A DNA stretch of 26,592 nt from Bacteroidales bacterium (GCA_003520925.1 DOTV01000182.1:1-26592), one strand, 5' to 3'. Positions 1 to 8,873 are shown, counted from the stretch's first letter. Notes: a model not told the origin generated them from the sequence alone. Made by a program: numbers and translations.

Positions 1-119
1 TTGGTAAAAGCAGGAATATTCTTCCTTATATATTCAGAATCGACAAATGCATATTTCTGAGCTGCGGCAAAAGCCGTTGTCAAAACTGCTAAAATTAATA
101 GTACGCCTATTCTTTTCAT
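1..119 (-). CDS. OmpH/Skp family periplasmic chaperone, N-terminal part only
   Basis: The reverse strand starts with ATG at 119 and stays open to the window edge, giving about 39 residues beginning MKRIGVLLILAV. A short basic start and hydrophobic stretch end in an Ala-Gln signal-peptidase-like site, followed by KYAFVDSEYI and NIPAF. The phrase 'FVDSEYI..NIPAF' just after the signal peptide is typical of Bacteroidota OmpH/Skp proteins, which escort unfolded outer-membrane proteins across the periplasm to BamA. It lies 23 bases downstream of the bamA stop on the same strand, the usual position for skp in this phylum. The coiled-coil body of the protein is outside the window, so the call rests on the N-terminus and context. 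Confidence 0.8.
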   Translation of the reverse strand, partial: MKRIGVLLILAVLTTAFAAAQKYAFVDSEYIRKNIPAFT

Positions 120-142
120 AAAATTGATTTTAAATTTAAATA

Positions 143-2662
143 TTAAAACTGCTGACCTATAGTGAAACTAAATTGTCCTTTGTTAGCGTCAGGGAATGCA
201 ACAGGATCGTCGACCGGATCAAACCCGTAACCCCAGTCAACACCGAGCAGACCGAACATTGGCAGGTTAGCCCTGACTCCGATACCTGCGGCACGATTCA
301 TTCTGAACGGACTATACTGATTCAATTTATTCCAGGCTTTTCCGGCCTCAAGAAAAGCAAGACCGTATATTGTAGCCTGCTGATTTAGTGAAACAGGGTA
401 TCTTAATTCAAGAGTGAATTTAGAGTACACATTACCTGTCGGCGATCCTGACTTTGGATCTGTGGGGGTTACTGATCCATCGGTATATCCTCTCAGGGCA
501 ATTATTTCGCGGCCGTAAAGGCTATATCCGGTCATACCGCTTCCCCCCAGATAAAAATTCTCAAACGGTGAAGGCCCGATTGCCTTGTTATAGTGTCCAA
601 GGTAGCCGAATGCAAATCGGGCGTTAAGAACCAGCTTCTCATTCATTGTGACAGGATAGAAATAGTCCGCTTTGAAAACCCATTTGTGAAACTCTATCCA
701 TTTGTATTTCTCCTGGTCAGTGGCCCCCACCATGTTTACCCCACTGATAAGTGAATATGGAGGTGTTGCCTGCAGCGACAGCGTGAAAGTTGATCCGTTA
801 GTCGGATAAATCAGGTTGGGACCTGTTGAATACCTTGAAAGCCTTGTGGTGAACGTCAACATGTTGGATGTTCCGTCAGAGAAGAGGAAATGATAGTAGG
901 TGAAATCGTTAAGATTGTATCTCTGATAGTTTATCTCACCATAAATCGAAAAGAAGTCATCGGGCCATTCCAGTCTTTTTCCAAGTCCGATGGAGGCTCC
1001 GTTAGTTAACATTGACTGGTAGTTGCTGCTACTCTTTTTCCTGCCGTTGGTCATTAATGATCTGTAAAAGGATACTGAAAAGGAATTGGGTTTATTTCCT
1101 CCAAGCCAGGGTTCCATAAATGATATATTATAGGACTGATACAGACGTCCGTTAGACTGAGCCCTTATACTCAGCGATTGACCGTCGCCGGAGGGGTATG
1201 GTCTCCACTCCTTCAGATTAAAGAAATTTCGCATGGCGAAATTATTAAAACGGACCCCAACTGATCCTACAAGCATTCCTGCTCCCCATCCTCCTGAAAT
1301 CTCAAACTGGTCATTTGCCCTTTCCTCAAGCTTATAGAGAAGGTCCACGGTTCCGTTTGTGGGATCTGGTACCACATTTGGAGCTATTTTCTCAGGGTCA
1401 AAATGCCCGATAACACCCAACTGGCGGATCGACCTCATTATCTTGCTCTTGCTGAAAAGATCACCTGGAAGCGTGAATAGTTCGCGCCGGGCTATATGTT
1501 CATTTGTTCTTGTATTTCCCGAAATAATAATATTATTAAGGTATGCCTGGTCGCCCTCGAATATCCTGACTTCCAGATCGACTGAATCATTCTCGATCTT
1601 TGATTCTATAGGGGTCAGCCGTGAAAAAAGATAACCATTATCCTGATATACATTGCTTACGGCATCCTGAGCACCTGATGCTCCATTAAGCCTGTCTTCC
1701 AGATTCGACTGGTTATAAACAGAGCCTTTTTGGATATTGAGTATCCTCTCAAGATCTTCTTTTCTGTAGACGCTGTTCCCGACCCAAGTTATATTTCTTA
1801 AAAAGTACTGTTTCCCTTCGTCAACCTTTATCAACAGTCCCACTCTGTCCTCAGAGACCGGATAAAGGGAATCACCAATTATCTTGAAATCCTTGTAGCC
1901 GTTATCATTATACAATTTGTAAAGTTTCTCCTTATCCTCATCATATTTTTCCGAAATGAACTTGGAAGATTTGAAAAAGTTAAGGTTCTTTTTCTTCGTA
2001 TTTTTCATTTTATGCCGGAGCTGTTTGGTACTGAAGTTTTCATTTCCGACAAATGCTAATTCTTCTATCTTAACCTTTTCCTTTTTATTGACATCAACAG
2101 TGAGTATTATGTTATTAGGCCTGTCCGGATCATCTTTCTGAATAAATTCAACTGTTGTATTAAGATAACCTTTCTCGACAAAATGATCAGTTATGATCTT
2201 TCTCGTATTGTTTAACTGGTATGAAGTAAGCTGTGATCCTACCGGCATGTTTATCTTTTCCGCAAGATCAGTTTCCTCGGATTTTTTTAAACCGTTATAC
2301 CTGACTGATGATATTCTTGGCCTCTCCTGAAGGGCAATATCCAGATAGACAGTATCGGAAACAGTTTTAATAATATTTATTCTGACATCGGAGAAAAGGC
2401 CTTGCTGCCATAATTTTTTCACGGCATTCGTTATGGCATCTCCGGGTATTGTAACTTCCTGGTTGGCCCTGAGTCCGGATATTCCTATCAGTGCATTTGT
2501 ATCAAGAAATCTGACACCCGAAACCGAGACCCCTCCGATTACATAATCATCTGTATTTGAGTAGTCAATAATTCCTGCCTTCTCCTGCGAAAACAATGTA
2601 ACGTTTATTAAAATCAGGGCTAATGCCAGAAAAAATCGTTTTAGTCTTTCAATTGCCATCAT
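143..2662 (-). CDS. bamA: BamA, outer-membrane protein assembly factor (POTRA + Omp85 barrel)
   Basis: Central pore of the beta-barrel assembly machine, which inserts barrel proteins into the outer membrane. With the start at 2662 the protein has 839 residues. It begins with a signal peptide ending in a Phe-Ser-Gln cleavage region near residue 26, then a string of POTRA repeats (roughly 40-450), then the 16-strand Omp85 barrel. The barrel carries the L6 motif in the form LRGY at residues 723-726, and the protein ends in Phe (GQQF), the expected C-terminal sorting signal. An in-frame ATG at 2728 would add 22 charged residues before the signal peptide and overlap uppS by about 60 bases. ATG 2662 (or 2659) restores a normal signal peptide and begins 4 bases after the uppS stop. 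It sits between uppS and skp in one minus-strand operon. Confidence 0.96.
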   Translation of the reverse strand: MMAIERLKRFFLALALILINVTLFSQEKAGIIDYSNTDDYVIGGVSVSGVRFLDTNALIGISGLRANQEVTIPGDAITNAVKKLWQQGLFSDVRINIIKTVSDTVYLDIALQERPRISSVRYNGLKKSEETDLAEKINMPVGSQLTSYQLNNTRKIITDHFVEKGYLNTTVEFIQKDDPDRPNNIILTVDVNKKEKVKIEELAFVGNENFSTKQLRHKMKNTKKKNLNFFKSSKFISEKYDEDKEKLYKLYNDNGYKDFKIIGDSLYPVSEDRVGLLIKVDEGKQYFLRNITWVGNSVYRKEDLERILNIQKGSVYNQSNLEDRLNGASGAQDAVSNVYQDNGYLFSRLTPIESKIENDSVDLEVRIFEGDQAYLNNIIISGNTRTNEHIARRELFTLPGDLFSKSKIMRSIRQLGVIGHFDPEKIAPNVVPDPTNGTVDLLYKLEERANDQFEISGGWGAGMLVGSVGVRFNNFAMRNFFNLKEWRPYPSGDGQSLSIRAQSNGRLYQSYNISFMEPWLGGNKPNSFSVSFYRSLMTNGRKKSSSNYQSMLTNGASIGLGKRLEWPDDFFSIYGEINYQRYNLNDFTYYHFLFSDGTSNMLTFTTRLSRYSTGPNLIYPTNGSTFTLSLQATPPYSLISGVNMVGATDQEKYKWIEFHKWVFKADYFYPVTMNEKLVLNARFAFGYLGHYNKAIGPSPFENFYLGGSGMTGYSLYGREIIALRGYTDGSVTPTDPKSGSPTGNVYSKFTLELRYPVSLNQQATIYGLAFLEAGKAWNKLNQYSPFRMNRAAGIGVRANLPMFGLLGVDWGYGFDPVDDPVAFPDANKGQFSFTIGQQF

Positions 2663-2666
2663 ATCA

Positions 2667-3413
2667 TCATTTGTCCAAAAGTTGTTCACTAGTCTTTCCA
2701 AATCTTCTTTCTCTCTTCTGGAAGTCAATTATAGCCTTGTAAAGTTCCTCCTTACTAAAATCGGGCCAAAGTATTTCAGTAAAATATAATTCGGTATATG
2801 CAAGCTGCCAAAGCAGGAAGTTACTGATCCTCATCTCTCCGCTTGTCCTTATCATTAATTCAGGATCAGGGACTCCATGTGTTGTCAGGTACTTTTCAAA
2901 ATTGAATTCATTAACTGAGTCCGGATTAACTGATCGGCCGGCAAGCTCCGCCGAGAGTCGCTTTGCAGCCTCTGTTATTTCCCATCTCGAGCTGTAGCTC
3001 ATGGCTACAATCAGGTTTAACCCTGTTGCACCTGATGTTACATTGATCGTTTCCATCAGTCTTTCCTTTACGTCGGATGCGAGCCGTTCCGTATCGCCGA
3101 TTGCAGTCAGCCTGATATTGTTTTTCACTAACGTATCAGTCTCCTTATTGAGCGACTGAACCATAATCCCCATCAATGCAGAAACCTCCTCATCTGGTCT
3201 TCCCCAGTTTTCGGTTGAAAAAGCATAAACGGTAAGAAATCTGATTTTTAATTCAGCAGATGCCTCAATTACTTCTCTTAGTGCCCTGACCCCCTGCTGG
3301 TGGCCGAATATCCTGTCCATACCTCTCTGCCTGGCCCATCTTCCGTTGCCATCCATAATTATCGCTATGTGTGACGGGAGCCGGGCAGTATCGATCTGTT
3401 TTACTAAGGACAT
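2667..3413 (-). CDS. uppS: Isoprenyl transferase / undecaprenyl diphosphate synthase
   Basis: Cis-prenyltransferase that condenses isopentenyl diphosphate onto farnesyl diphosphate to make the C55 carrier lipid used for peptidoglycan and O-antigen. The 248-residue length is normal. The substrate-binding signature HIAIIMDGNGRWA lies at residues 15-27 with the catalytic Asp at 21. The second signature, RTSGEMRISNFLLWQ, and the following YTELYF are intact near the C-terminus and supply the IPP-binding Arg and Ser residues. The start ATG at 3413 lies 3 bases after the stop of the DUF6089-type gene, and its stop lies 4 bases before bamA, so the three are almost certainly co-transcribed. The product acts at the cytoplasmic face of the inner membrane. 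Confidence 0.97.
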   Translation of the reverse strand: MSLVKQIDTARLPSHIAIIMDGNGRWARQRGMDRIFGHQQGVRALREVIEASAELKIRFLTVYAFSTENWGRPDEEVSALMGIMVQSLNKETDTLVKNNIRLTAIGDTERLASDVKERLMETINVTSGATGLNLIVAMSYSSRWEITEAAKRLSAELAGRSVNPDSVNEFNFEKYLTTHGVPDPELMIRTSGEMRISNFLLWQLAYTELYFTEILWPDFSKEELYKAIIDFQKRERRFGKTSEQLLDK

Positions 3414-3416
3414 TTT

Positions 3417-4115
3417 TCAGCGTCTTCTTGATTCGTCCACATCTTTGAAGGCCGGACAACCCACCAGTTTGTTGTAAATCTTCCAGGTAAAAGCTATACC
3501 TGCAAATGAATACCAGTCGTTGTTGTGCAGCCATGCTTCATGGTGCGGATCGACATTATCTTTTAAGCCGTCAAATTTATCATAAAAAGTCTTACGAAAA
3601 CCATATTCCGCTTCAATTCCCAGGTTTTTATAGATATTTACCTTAAAACCAAGCGAAATAGGTATGATTGGTTGTAAGGGTTTGTCGTTTGGAAGGGTAG
3701 TACTGGAACCTGTATTCAAATATGCAGCCCCAACACCAGTTGCTATATAGGGAGTATAGTTCCATCTTTTACCCTGGGTTGAATATGGAAGAAAATTGAA
3801 TTCAAATTGTACAGCTCCCTCAAAAACCGGACCCGAAAAAGATGAATTACGTGTTTGCTGGAAATTATTATTGAAATCAAGATCATTAGCCTGCAGGCCG
3901 CCTATTAACAGATTTGCCCTGATTGATTGTCTCGGATTCAGATTATACCGATAGAAAAGACCGCCAGCCGGCAGCGGACGATAGAACAACCGGCTTGTAT
4001 TTATATCACCAAGATATGATGTAGCACCGCCATAGATACCATAATCAGCACTTCTCTGTCCGGAAACTGATAATGACAACAGAATTAAAAGAAGAATTCC
4101 CGTTATTTTTTTCAT
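3417..4115 (-). CDS. DUF6089-type outer-membrane beta-barrel protein
   Basis: A 232-residue exported protein of unknown molecular function. It has an N-terminal signal peptide (MKKITGILLLILLSLSVSGQ) followed by ADYGIYGGATSYLGDIN, a start typical of the DUF6089 family that sits directly before uppS in many Bacteroidota. The body alternates hydrophobic and polar residues with aromatic girdles, as expected for a small eight-strand-like barrel, for example TPYIATGVGAAYLNTG and the YSFAGIAFTWKIY strand. The C-terminus is basic (DESRRR), so it lacks a terminal Phe. It overlaps nothing and is 3 bases from uppS and 18 bases from the barrel gene upstream. The family assignment is from recognition of the start motif and synteny; the role is not known. 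Confidence 0.8.
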   Translation of the reverse strand: MKKITGILLLILLSLSVSGQRSADYGIYGGATSYLGDINTSRLFYRPLPAGGLFYRYNLNPRQSIRANLLIGGLQANDLDFNNNFQQTRNSSFSGPVFEGAVQFEFNFLPYSTQGKRWNYTPYIATGVGAAYLNTGSSTTLPNDKPLQPIIPISLGFKVNIYKNLGIEAEYGFRKTFYDKFDGLKDNVDPHHEAWLHNNDWYSFAGIAFTWKIYNKLVGCPAFKDVDESRRR

Positions 4116-4133
4116 CCAAACTTTTCCAGCCTG

Positions 4134-4898
4134 TTACCTTAAAGATGGCCAACCTTTGGCAGTTGTTTTCAGTTTATATGTAACGGTAAAGTTTAAGAAA
4201 TAGTACTTGTCGTTGGCCTTGTTGGCTGGAATATCGGGATTGAAACCGTCGATAAAATCTGTATTGGCCCAGCGGCCGCCAAATTCAACACCGAAATTAA
4301 TATTTGGATTGTATATTAATGTTGCTCCGATACCTCCTGGGACAACAAGTGAAAACCCTTTATTTTCTGTGCTTCCGGGTTCAGTAATGCCTCTTTGAAC
4401 CAGGGCATCGTTCGGACTGACTGAGAAAGAAGCTCCTCCAAGTCCTGTAAAAGCATAGAAGTCGAGTGAAGAGAGAAGTGCCCACAGACCTTTACCTTTC
4501 AGAAAAAGATAACTGCTTTCATACTTATTTTTAACAAAATAATACTCAAAAATCACTGCGGGTTCAAACAAGCTTGTCACTGATTCATATTCCCTCCCCT
4601 CGTTGGACCCTCTTACATCAGTTGCATGAAGCATCGCATAAGTGAAGCTTAATTTCATGTTTGCTGTTCGTCCCAGACGGTATCTCAGGCTTCCGTTTAA
4701 GTCAAATCTTGTCTGTCTGTAGCTTAAATCCTTAAATCCAAGAATATTATCACCCTGGGTATAGCCGCCAATATCAGGGAATGCGAACGATGGGCCTATA
4801 CCAAATTGAGCTTCCCACCGTCTCAATTTCCAGAGCTGCGCATCGGATAACTGAACTGCAAAACACAGTATTATAACGACTAAAAGTGATCGTTTCAT
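4134..4898 (-). CDS. Exported outer-membrane beta-barrel (porin-family) protein, function unknown
   Basis: A 254-residue protein with a clear signal peptide (MKRSLLVVIILCFAVQLSDAQ). It then has repeated amphipathic strands such as WEAQFGIGPSFAFPDIGG, FDLNGSLRYRLG and YYFLNFTVTYKLK, consistent with a small OmpA/porin-like barrel. The strand segment GGIGATLIYNPNINFGVEFGGRW resembles the OMP_b-brl family. Homologues commonly sit between nadK and the DUF6089 gene in this phylum. The pair 4134-4898 and 3417-4115 are similar in size and architecture and may be diverged paralogues, but I see no obvious shared sequence. The gap of 72 bases to nadK contains a probable promoter, so this gene may start a sub-operon leading to uppS and bamA. 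Confidence 0.75.
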   Translation of the reverse strand: MKRSLLVVIILCFAVQLSDAQLWKLRRWEAQFGIGPSFAFPDIGGYTQGDNILGFKDLSYRQTRFDLNGSLRYRLGRTANMKLSFTYAMLHATDVRGSNEGREYESVTSLFEPAVIFEYYFVKNKYESSYLFLKGKGLWALLSSLDFYAFTGLGGASFSVSPNDALVQRGITEPGSTENKGFSLVVPGGIGATLIYNPNINFGVEFGGRWANTDFIDGFNPDIPANKANDKYYFLNFTVTYKLKTTAKGWPSLR

Positions 4899-4923
4899 TT
4901 CAGTTTGAATTAAATTGCAGATA

Positions 4924-4931
4924 CAAATATA
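4924..4931 (-). promoter_or_regulatory. Probable Bacteroidota -7 box upstream of the barrel-uppS-bamA genes
   Basis: Read on the minus strand this is TATATTTG, an exact match to the phylum's TAnnTTTG -7 element. It lies 25 bases before the ATG at 4898 in the 72-base gap after nadK. At the expected -33 spacing (19 bases) the triplet is ATG, not TTG, so the upstream element is weak. The inference is an internal promoter allowing the outer-membrane genes to be expressed apart from nadK. Confidence 0.45.
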
Positions 4932-4970
4932 ATAATCTAAAATTAATCAGCATGGTTTAGAACAACATAT

Positions 4971-5849
4971 TTAGTTTCTCCTGTCAGCACCCCACATCAG
5001 CTTATTCCTCAGTGTACTGTAAAAATCCATTCCGTTCAGCATTACAGTTTTTAATTTCCCCGGTGATCTTGAAATAAACAATTCCTCACTGAACGGCAGT
5101 CTCCTTGACCTGAAATCACATGTTGCAATATACTCATCTGTACGGCCTTCAACCGTCATTCTGAGGTTACTCTCTCCTGAAAGGATAATCGGACGTATTG
5201 TAAGATTATGAGGCGAAATTGGTGATATTATAATACTCTCATCTTCAGGCGATAGTATCGGCCCACCGACACTCAGGTTATATGCTGTTGAACCGGTTGC
5301 AGTTGAAATAATCAATCCGTCGCACCAATAAGTATTTAGATAAGCACCATCCACAAAAACATTTATAGTTATCATGCTGGGATCTGATTTCTGAATTGTA
5401 ACTTCATTCAGAGCTGTTGATGATCCTGAATCAAATAAGCCACCGGGGTTTTTTATTTCAATAAGCGATCTTTCAATGACAAGATATTCACCCCTGCATA
5501 AGAGATCTATTGAATGCCCAATCTCTTCCTCCGAAATATTTGCGAGAAATCCCATCCTTCCGGTATTTACGCCAGCTATCGGAATTCCTGAACCTCTGAC
5601 TTTAAGCATGGTTTCAAGAAAAGTACCATCGCCGCCAACGCTAAGTACCAGATCAGGAGTCTCCCGGAGATCTTTCAGTTCACTGAAATTTTCAATAAGC
5701 TCCCCGCCAGGACATGATAAAAGAGCAGCAGATTCCTTATTGATGTATAGTTTAATGCCTCTTTTGCAGAATTCACTGATTAGCCTGATGACTCCTTCAG
5801 CAGTTTTTGGCTTGCTTCCCTTGCTGTAAATTACTACTGTTTTCAGCAT
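4971..5849 (-). CDS. nadK: NAD kinase
   Basis: Cytosolic enzyme phosphorylating NAD+ to NADP+ with ATP, the only usual source of NADP. The 292-residue length matches the family. The hallmark GGDGT is at residues 72-76 within LVLSVGGDGTFLET, followed by NTGRMGFLA (about 95-103). The NAD-binding stretch has DGLIISTATGSTAYNLSVGG with its conserved Thr-Gly-Ser-Thr-Ala-Tyr. All key residues are present. The ATG at 5849 lies 6 bases after the stop of the CBS-domain gene, so the two are translated from one message. The gene order CBS, nadK, barrel proteins, uppS, bamA is a recurring Bacteroidota arrangement. Confidence 0.97.
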   Translation of the reverse strand: MLKTVVIYSKGSKPKTAEGVIRLISEFCKRGIKLYINKESAALLSCPGGELIENFSELKDLRETPDLVLSVGGDGTFLETMLKVRGSGIPIAGVNTGRMGFLANISEEEIGHSIDLLCRGEYLVIERSLIEIKNPGGLFDSGSSTALNEVTIQKSDPSMITINVFVDGAYLNTYWCDGLIISTATGSTAYNLSVGGPILSPEDESIIISPISPHNLTIRPIILSGESNLRMTVEGRTDEYIATCDFRSRRLPFSEELFISRSPGKLKTVMLNGMDFYSTLRNKLMWGADRRN

Positions 5850-5855
5850 AACCTG

Positions 5856-6521
5856 TCAGATATTCATATATTTCATGAGAAGATCAAACCGTTCGGAGTA
5901 GAACTTATCCATTGAATCGTCTGATGTGACCCAGGTTTTAACTTCATAGTTATACCGTTCGAAGGTTCTGATTACTGAAACCAGGTCATTGGTATTTACT
6001 TTAATTGTCAACTCAAGCTTTGTTGAATCGGGTGGTGATGTAACATACATGCTTAATACCTTGACATTATTCCCCTCGACTATCTGTGCGATCTGAGAAA
6101 GCGAATAATCCCTTTCGATAAGTTCCAGAACAATTATCCCACCCGGTTGATCCATTGATGAAATACCGGCGAGATACCTAACCAGGTCAGTCGTGGTAAT
6201 GACTCCCTTATAATGTGACTTTTCATCGAGTACGGGTATAACACTGAGGTTAAGCCGTGAAGCTATGCCTATTACTTCAAAGAGATGCTGGTCAATTGTA
6301 ACGAAAGGCTTTAACAATGTAAGCGTATGATTGCCAATAGGTTCTTCAGGCTGATTCATGTCATATATATCTGTATCCGAAATAAGCCCCAGAAAATCGA
6401 GGTTATTCACTATCGGCAGATGAGATATCCGGAAAATCTCCATCCAGTTCAGCGCCGTCTGTCCTGAATCAGATGTTTTCAGCGAAGGAACCACTTCAGA
6501 TATCAAATCTTTAGCTACCAT
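5856..6521 (-). CDS. CBS-domain pair protein with C-terminal ACT-like region (AcuB-like)
   Basis: A 221-residue cytosolic protein. Two CBS motifs are visible. The first covers about residues 1-60, including LISEVVPSL and ISHLPIVNN...LGLISDTDIY. The second covers about 70-135, including LNLSVIPVLDEKSHYKGVITTTDLVRYL. The remainder (IIVLELIERDYSLSQIAQIVE and the closing beta strands) resembles an ACT regulatory fold, as in AcuB-type proteins. Such modules bind adenine nucleotides, so a sensing role beside nadK is plausible but inferred. A GTG at 6548 would extend it by nine residues. ATG 6521 is preferred because GGAGAG lies about 8-10 bases upstream and the CBS domain begins at once. It is the first gene of the operon, divergent from pdxJ. 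Confidence 0.85.
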   Translation of the reverse strand: MVAKDLISEVVPSLKTSDSGQTALNWMEIFRISHLPIVNNLDFLGLISDTDIYDMNQPEEPIGNHTLTLLKPFVTIDQHLFEVIGIASRLNLSVIPVLDEKSHYKGVITTTDLVRYLAGISSMDQPGGIIVLELIERDYSLSQIAQIVEGNNVKVLSMYVTSPPDSTKLELTIKVNTNDLVSVIRTFERYNYEVKTWVTSDDSMDKFYSERFDLLMKYMNI

Positions 6522-6578
6522 AAAAAGGACTCTCCGTTTAAATTTCACCTAAAATAAGAAAAAAAAAGAGAGTTGTTG

Positions 6579-6586
6579 TATTTTTG
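6579..6586 (+). promoter_or_regulatory. Probable -7 box for pdxJ
   Basis: TATTTTTG is an exact match to TAnnTTTG, 36 bases before the pdxJ ATG at 6623. No TTG is visible at the usual -33 distance; an A-rich tract occupies it instead. The box covers the TTG at 6584 that would be the longest possible start, which argues that translation begins at 6623. Confidence 0.5.
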
Positions 6587-6622
6587 CATCACATAACAAT
6601 ACGTACAATCATCTTTTTTATT

Positions 6623-7339
6623 ATGACAAAGCTCAGTGTTAACATCAATAAGATTGCCACGCTAAGGAATGCAAGAGGCGGTAATATCCCCAATGTCAAA
6701 ACTGCAGCTATAAACTGTGAACTTTTCGGTGCCGACGGAATTACAGTTCATCCGCGGCCTGATGAACGTCATATAAGGTACAGGGATGTTCTTGAAATCC
6801 GTCCGATTATAACTACTGAATTCAATATTGAGGGTTATCCGTCCGACAGTTTTATTGATCTTGTAGTTTCAGTTAAACCAGATCAGGTTACTCTTGTTCC
6901 TGATGCTCATGATGCTATAACATCAAATGCCGGCTGGGATATAATAAGATACAGGCTTTTCCTGACAGATGTGATCTCAACTTTTAAAAAAGCAGGAATC
7001 AGAACCTCACTTTTCATTGATACCCAGCGTTCCAACATTGAAAATGCTCCTTTAACCGGGACCGACAGAATTGAATTATACACTGAACCTTTTGCCGCAC
7101 TTTTTAACACAGATGCCCCAAGGGCTGTTGAACCGTTCGTAAATGCAGCCATTATTGCACGCGATGCAGGGTTGGGTATAAATGCAGGTCACGACCTGAA
7201 TCTGGATAATTTAAGATATTTCCATCAGAACATACCGTGGGTCGACGAAGTCTCAATCGGCCATGCTCTGATCGCAGATGCTCTCTACCTCGGGCTTGAA
7301 AATTCGATCCAGATGTACAAAAGGCAACTGGCAGACTGA
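6623..7339 (+). CDS. pdxJ: Pyridoxine 5'-phosphate synthase
   Basis: Condenses 1-deoxy-D-xylulose 5-phosphate with 3-amino-2-oxopropyl phosphate to give pyridoxine 5'-phosphate, the last ring-closing step of the DXP-dependent vitamin B6 pathway. From ATG 6623 the length is 238 residues, the family norm. Recognisable signatures are LSVNINKIATLRNARGG at the start, ADGITVHPRPDERHI (active-site His/Arg), VTLVPD, RTSLFID, IELYTEP, GINAGHDLNLDNL and the closing VSIGHALIADALYLGL. The start at a TTG 39 bases upstream was rejected because it falls inside the probable -7 box. The alpha/beta hydrolase follows after 7 bases. Confidence 0.97.
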   Translation: MTKLSVNINKIATLRNARGGNIPNVKTAAINCELFGADGITVHPRPDERHIRYRDVLEIRPIITTEFNIEGYPSDSFIDLVVSVKPDQVTLVPDAHDAITSNAGWDIIRYRLFLTDVISTFKKAGIRTSLFIDTQRSNIENAPLTGTDRIELYTEPFAALFNTDAPRAVEPFVNAAIIARDAGLGINAGHDLNLDNLRYFHQNIPWVDEVSIGHALIADALYLGLENSIQMYKRQLAD

Positions 7340-7346
7340 GACTGCC

Positions 7347-8150
7347 ATGAAACTTTTTTATAGAAAATACGGTTCCGGACCTCCATTGATTATACTCCAT
7401 GGTCTTTACGGCTCTTCGGATAACTGGATTTCAATAGCAAAAAGCATAAGCGACCGGTTTACGGTTTTTCTCCCTGACCAGAGAAACCATGGGAATTCAC
7501 CTCACAATCCTGTCCATGACTATAAATCGATGACAGATGATCTGCTGGAACTGGTCAATGATCTGAAGCTTCAGAAATTCTTCCTTGCGGGTCATAGTAT
7601 GGGTGGTAAAACTGCAGTGAATTTTGCCCTTACCTGGCCGGAAAGACTTTATGGTTTACTGGTAGCTGATATTTCACCATTGTTACAGGAAGGGAGTAAT
7701 TCAATGACGTTTAATCAGCATTCAGAAATACTGGATTCAATTCTGTCGCTCGATCTTTCCGGAATAAAATCACGTAAGGAAGTTGAATCATTTCTTAAAA
7801 CAAGAATTGTTTCTGAGGCAACCAGGGGATTCATTATGAAAGACCTGAAAAGGGAATCTGATAATTTGTTCTCCTGGAAACTAAATGCTCGTGCCCTCAG
7901 GGAGAACCTTCACAGGATAATGGAAGGGATTGAACCCGGCAATATGGAGTTAAGAGGAGTCACAGGGTTCCCTGTATATTTCCTGAAAGGTGAATTCTCG
8001 GAATATCTTCCCGAAAAAGATTATGTACAGATAAAGAGAATTTTCCCTGCTGCTGAGTTTACTACTATTCCGCGATCGGGACACTGGGTTCATTCAGACA
8101 ATCCGGAAGAGGTCAAAAAAAGCCTGCTGAAGTTCCTCGATTCCCAATGA
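7347..8150 (+). CDS. Alpha/beta-fold hydrolase (YbfF/BioH-like esterase)
   Basis: A 267-residue cytosolic serine hydrolase. It has the oxyanion-hole motif LHGLYGSSDNW (residues 17-27), a conserved DQRNHGNS (44-51), the nucleophile elbow GHSMGG with Ser84, and the catalytic His in SGHWVH at 246. The acid residue is probably in the DISP segment or the region before the His. The overall layout matches YbfF-type acyl-CoA/short-ester esterases, though the true substrate cannot be read from sequence. The open frame extends back into pdxJ, but ATG 7347 gives the normal N-terminus and sits 7 bases after the pdxJ stop. Its stop abuts the stop of the convergent exonuclease gene with no space for a terminator. 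Confidence 0.9.
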   Translation: MKLFYRKYGSGPPLIILHGLYGSSDNWISIAKSISDRFTVFLPDQRNHGNSPHNPVHDYKSMTDDLLELVNDLKLQKFFLAGHSMGGKTAVNFALTWPERLYGLLVADISPLLQEGSNSMTFNQHSEILDSILSLDLSGIKSRKEVESFLKTRIVSEATRGFIMKDLKRESDNLFSWKLNARALRENLHRIMEGIEPGNMELRGVTGFPVYFLKGEFSEYLPEKDYVQIKRIFPAAEFTTIPRSGHWVHSDNPEEVKKSLLKFLDSQ

Positions 8151-8873
8151 TCAGAATTGTGTAACTGATTCTATTTTGTCTTCCTCAATATCAGCAAGGT
8201 TCATAAATCTCATTAGAACCCTGGCAACAGCCAGGACATCCTTTTCACAATACCTTGCAATCCGTCTGATATCATGTTCTTTATAATATATCCCGGCAAC
8301 CATGCTCCCATCGATATCATCCTTAGGTGTAGGAATATTAAGGGTTGTGGTAAGAAGATCCAGTGAAGTATAGCTTTTATAATCACCAAACTTCCACAGA
8401 TCCAGAGTATCGAGCAGCTTAACTTCCCATGGTTTTCTGCCTGCATTATCAAGTATATCCGGTATGATCATCCTGTTAATAATCATCCTGCGTGCAATAT
8501 AAGGATAGTCGAATTCCTTTCCGTTATGTGCGCAAAGCAAGGCTTCCCTGTTCTTTGAAAATTTGTTCAGCATTGACGAAAATTCGGCAAGGAGCACTTT
8601 CTCATCATCACCGAAAAAAGATTTTAGCCTGAAAAAAAAGGGTTCCTTCTCTTTTATAAGCCCAACAGAGATACAGATTATCTTCCCGAATTCAGCATAT
8701 ATGCCTGCTCTTTCATATACATCTTCAGCCGACTGGCTCTCATTTCTGAATTGCTTTGATTTCTTATCCCAAAGAACCTGCGATGCCTGATCAAGCATTT
8801 TGCAGGAAGCTGCCAACGGTACTGTTTCTATATCAAGGAATAAAATATCCTCAGGTCTGACATTAGGTAACAT
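8151..8873 (-). CDS. PolB-related 3'-5' exonuclease (DNA_pol_B_exo2 family)
   Basis: A 240-residue DEDD-superfamily nuclease. The ExoI motif is FLDIETVPL with acidic pair Asp14 and Glu16. ExoII is CAHNGKEFDYPYIARR with the NGxxFD core. ExoIII is YCEKDVLAVARVLMRF, with the Tyr and Asp of the DEDDy type. These match the stand-alone exonuclease related to the proofreading domain of family B polymerases that is widespread in Bacteroidota. The role is unproven; DNA repair or end-trimming is the family expectation. It starts 2 bases after the uridine kinase stop, so it is translated from the udk message. Confidence 0.88.
   Translation of the reverse strand: MLPNVRPEDILFLDIETVPLAASCKMLDQASQVLWDKKSKQFRNESQSAEDVYERAGIYAEFGKIICISVGLIKEKEPFFFRLKSFFGDDEKVLLAEFSSMLNKFSKNREALLCAHNGKEFDYPYIARRMIINRMIIPDILDNAGRKPWEVKLLDTLDLWKFGDYKSYTSLDLLTTTLNIPTPKDDIDGSMVAGIYYKEHDIRRIARYCEKDVLAVARVLMRFMNLADIEEDKIESVTQF

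Noticed and set aside
5476..5829. Plus-strand open frame of 117 codons opposite nadK
   Set aside because: It is the antisense shadow of an intact nadK. The Ser/Pro/Leu-rich product has no recognisable motif and no start context.
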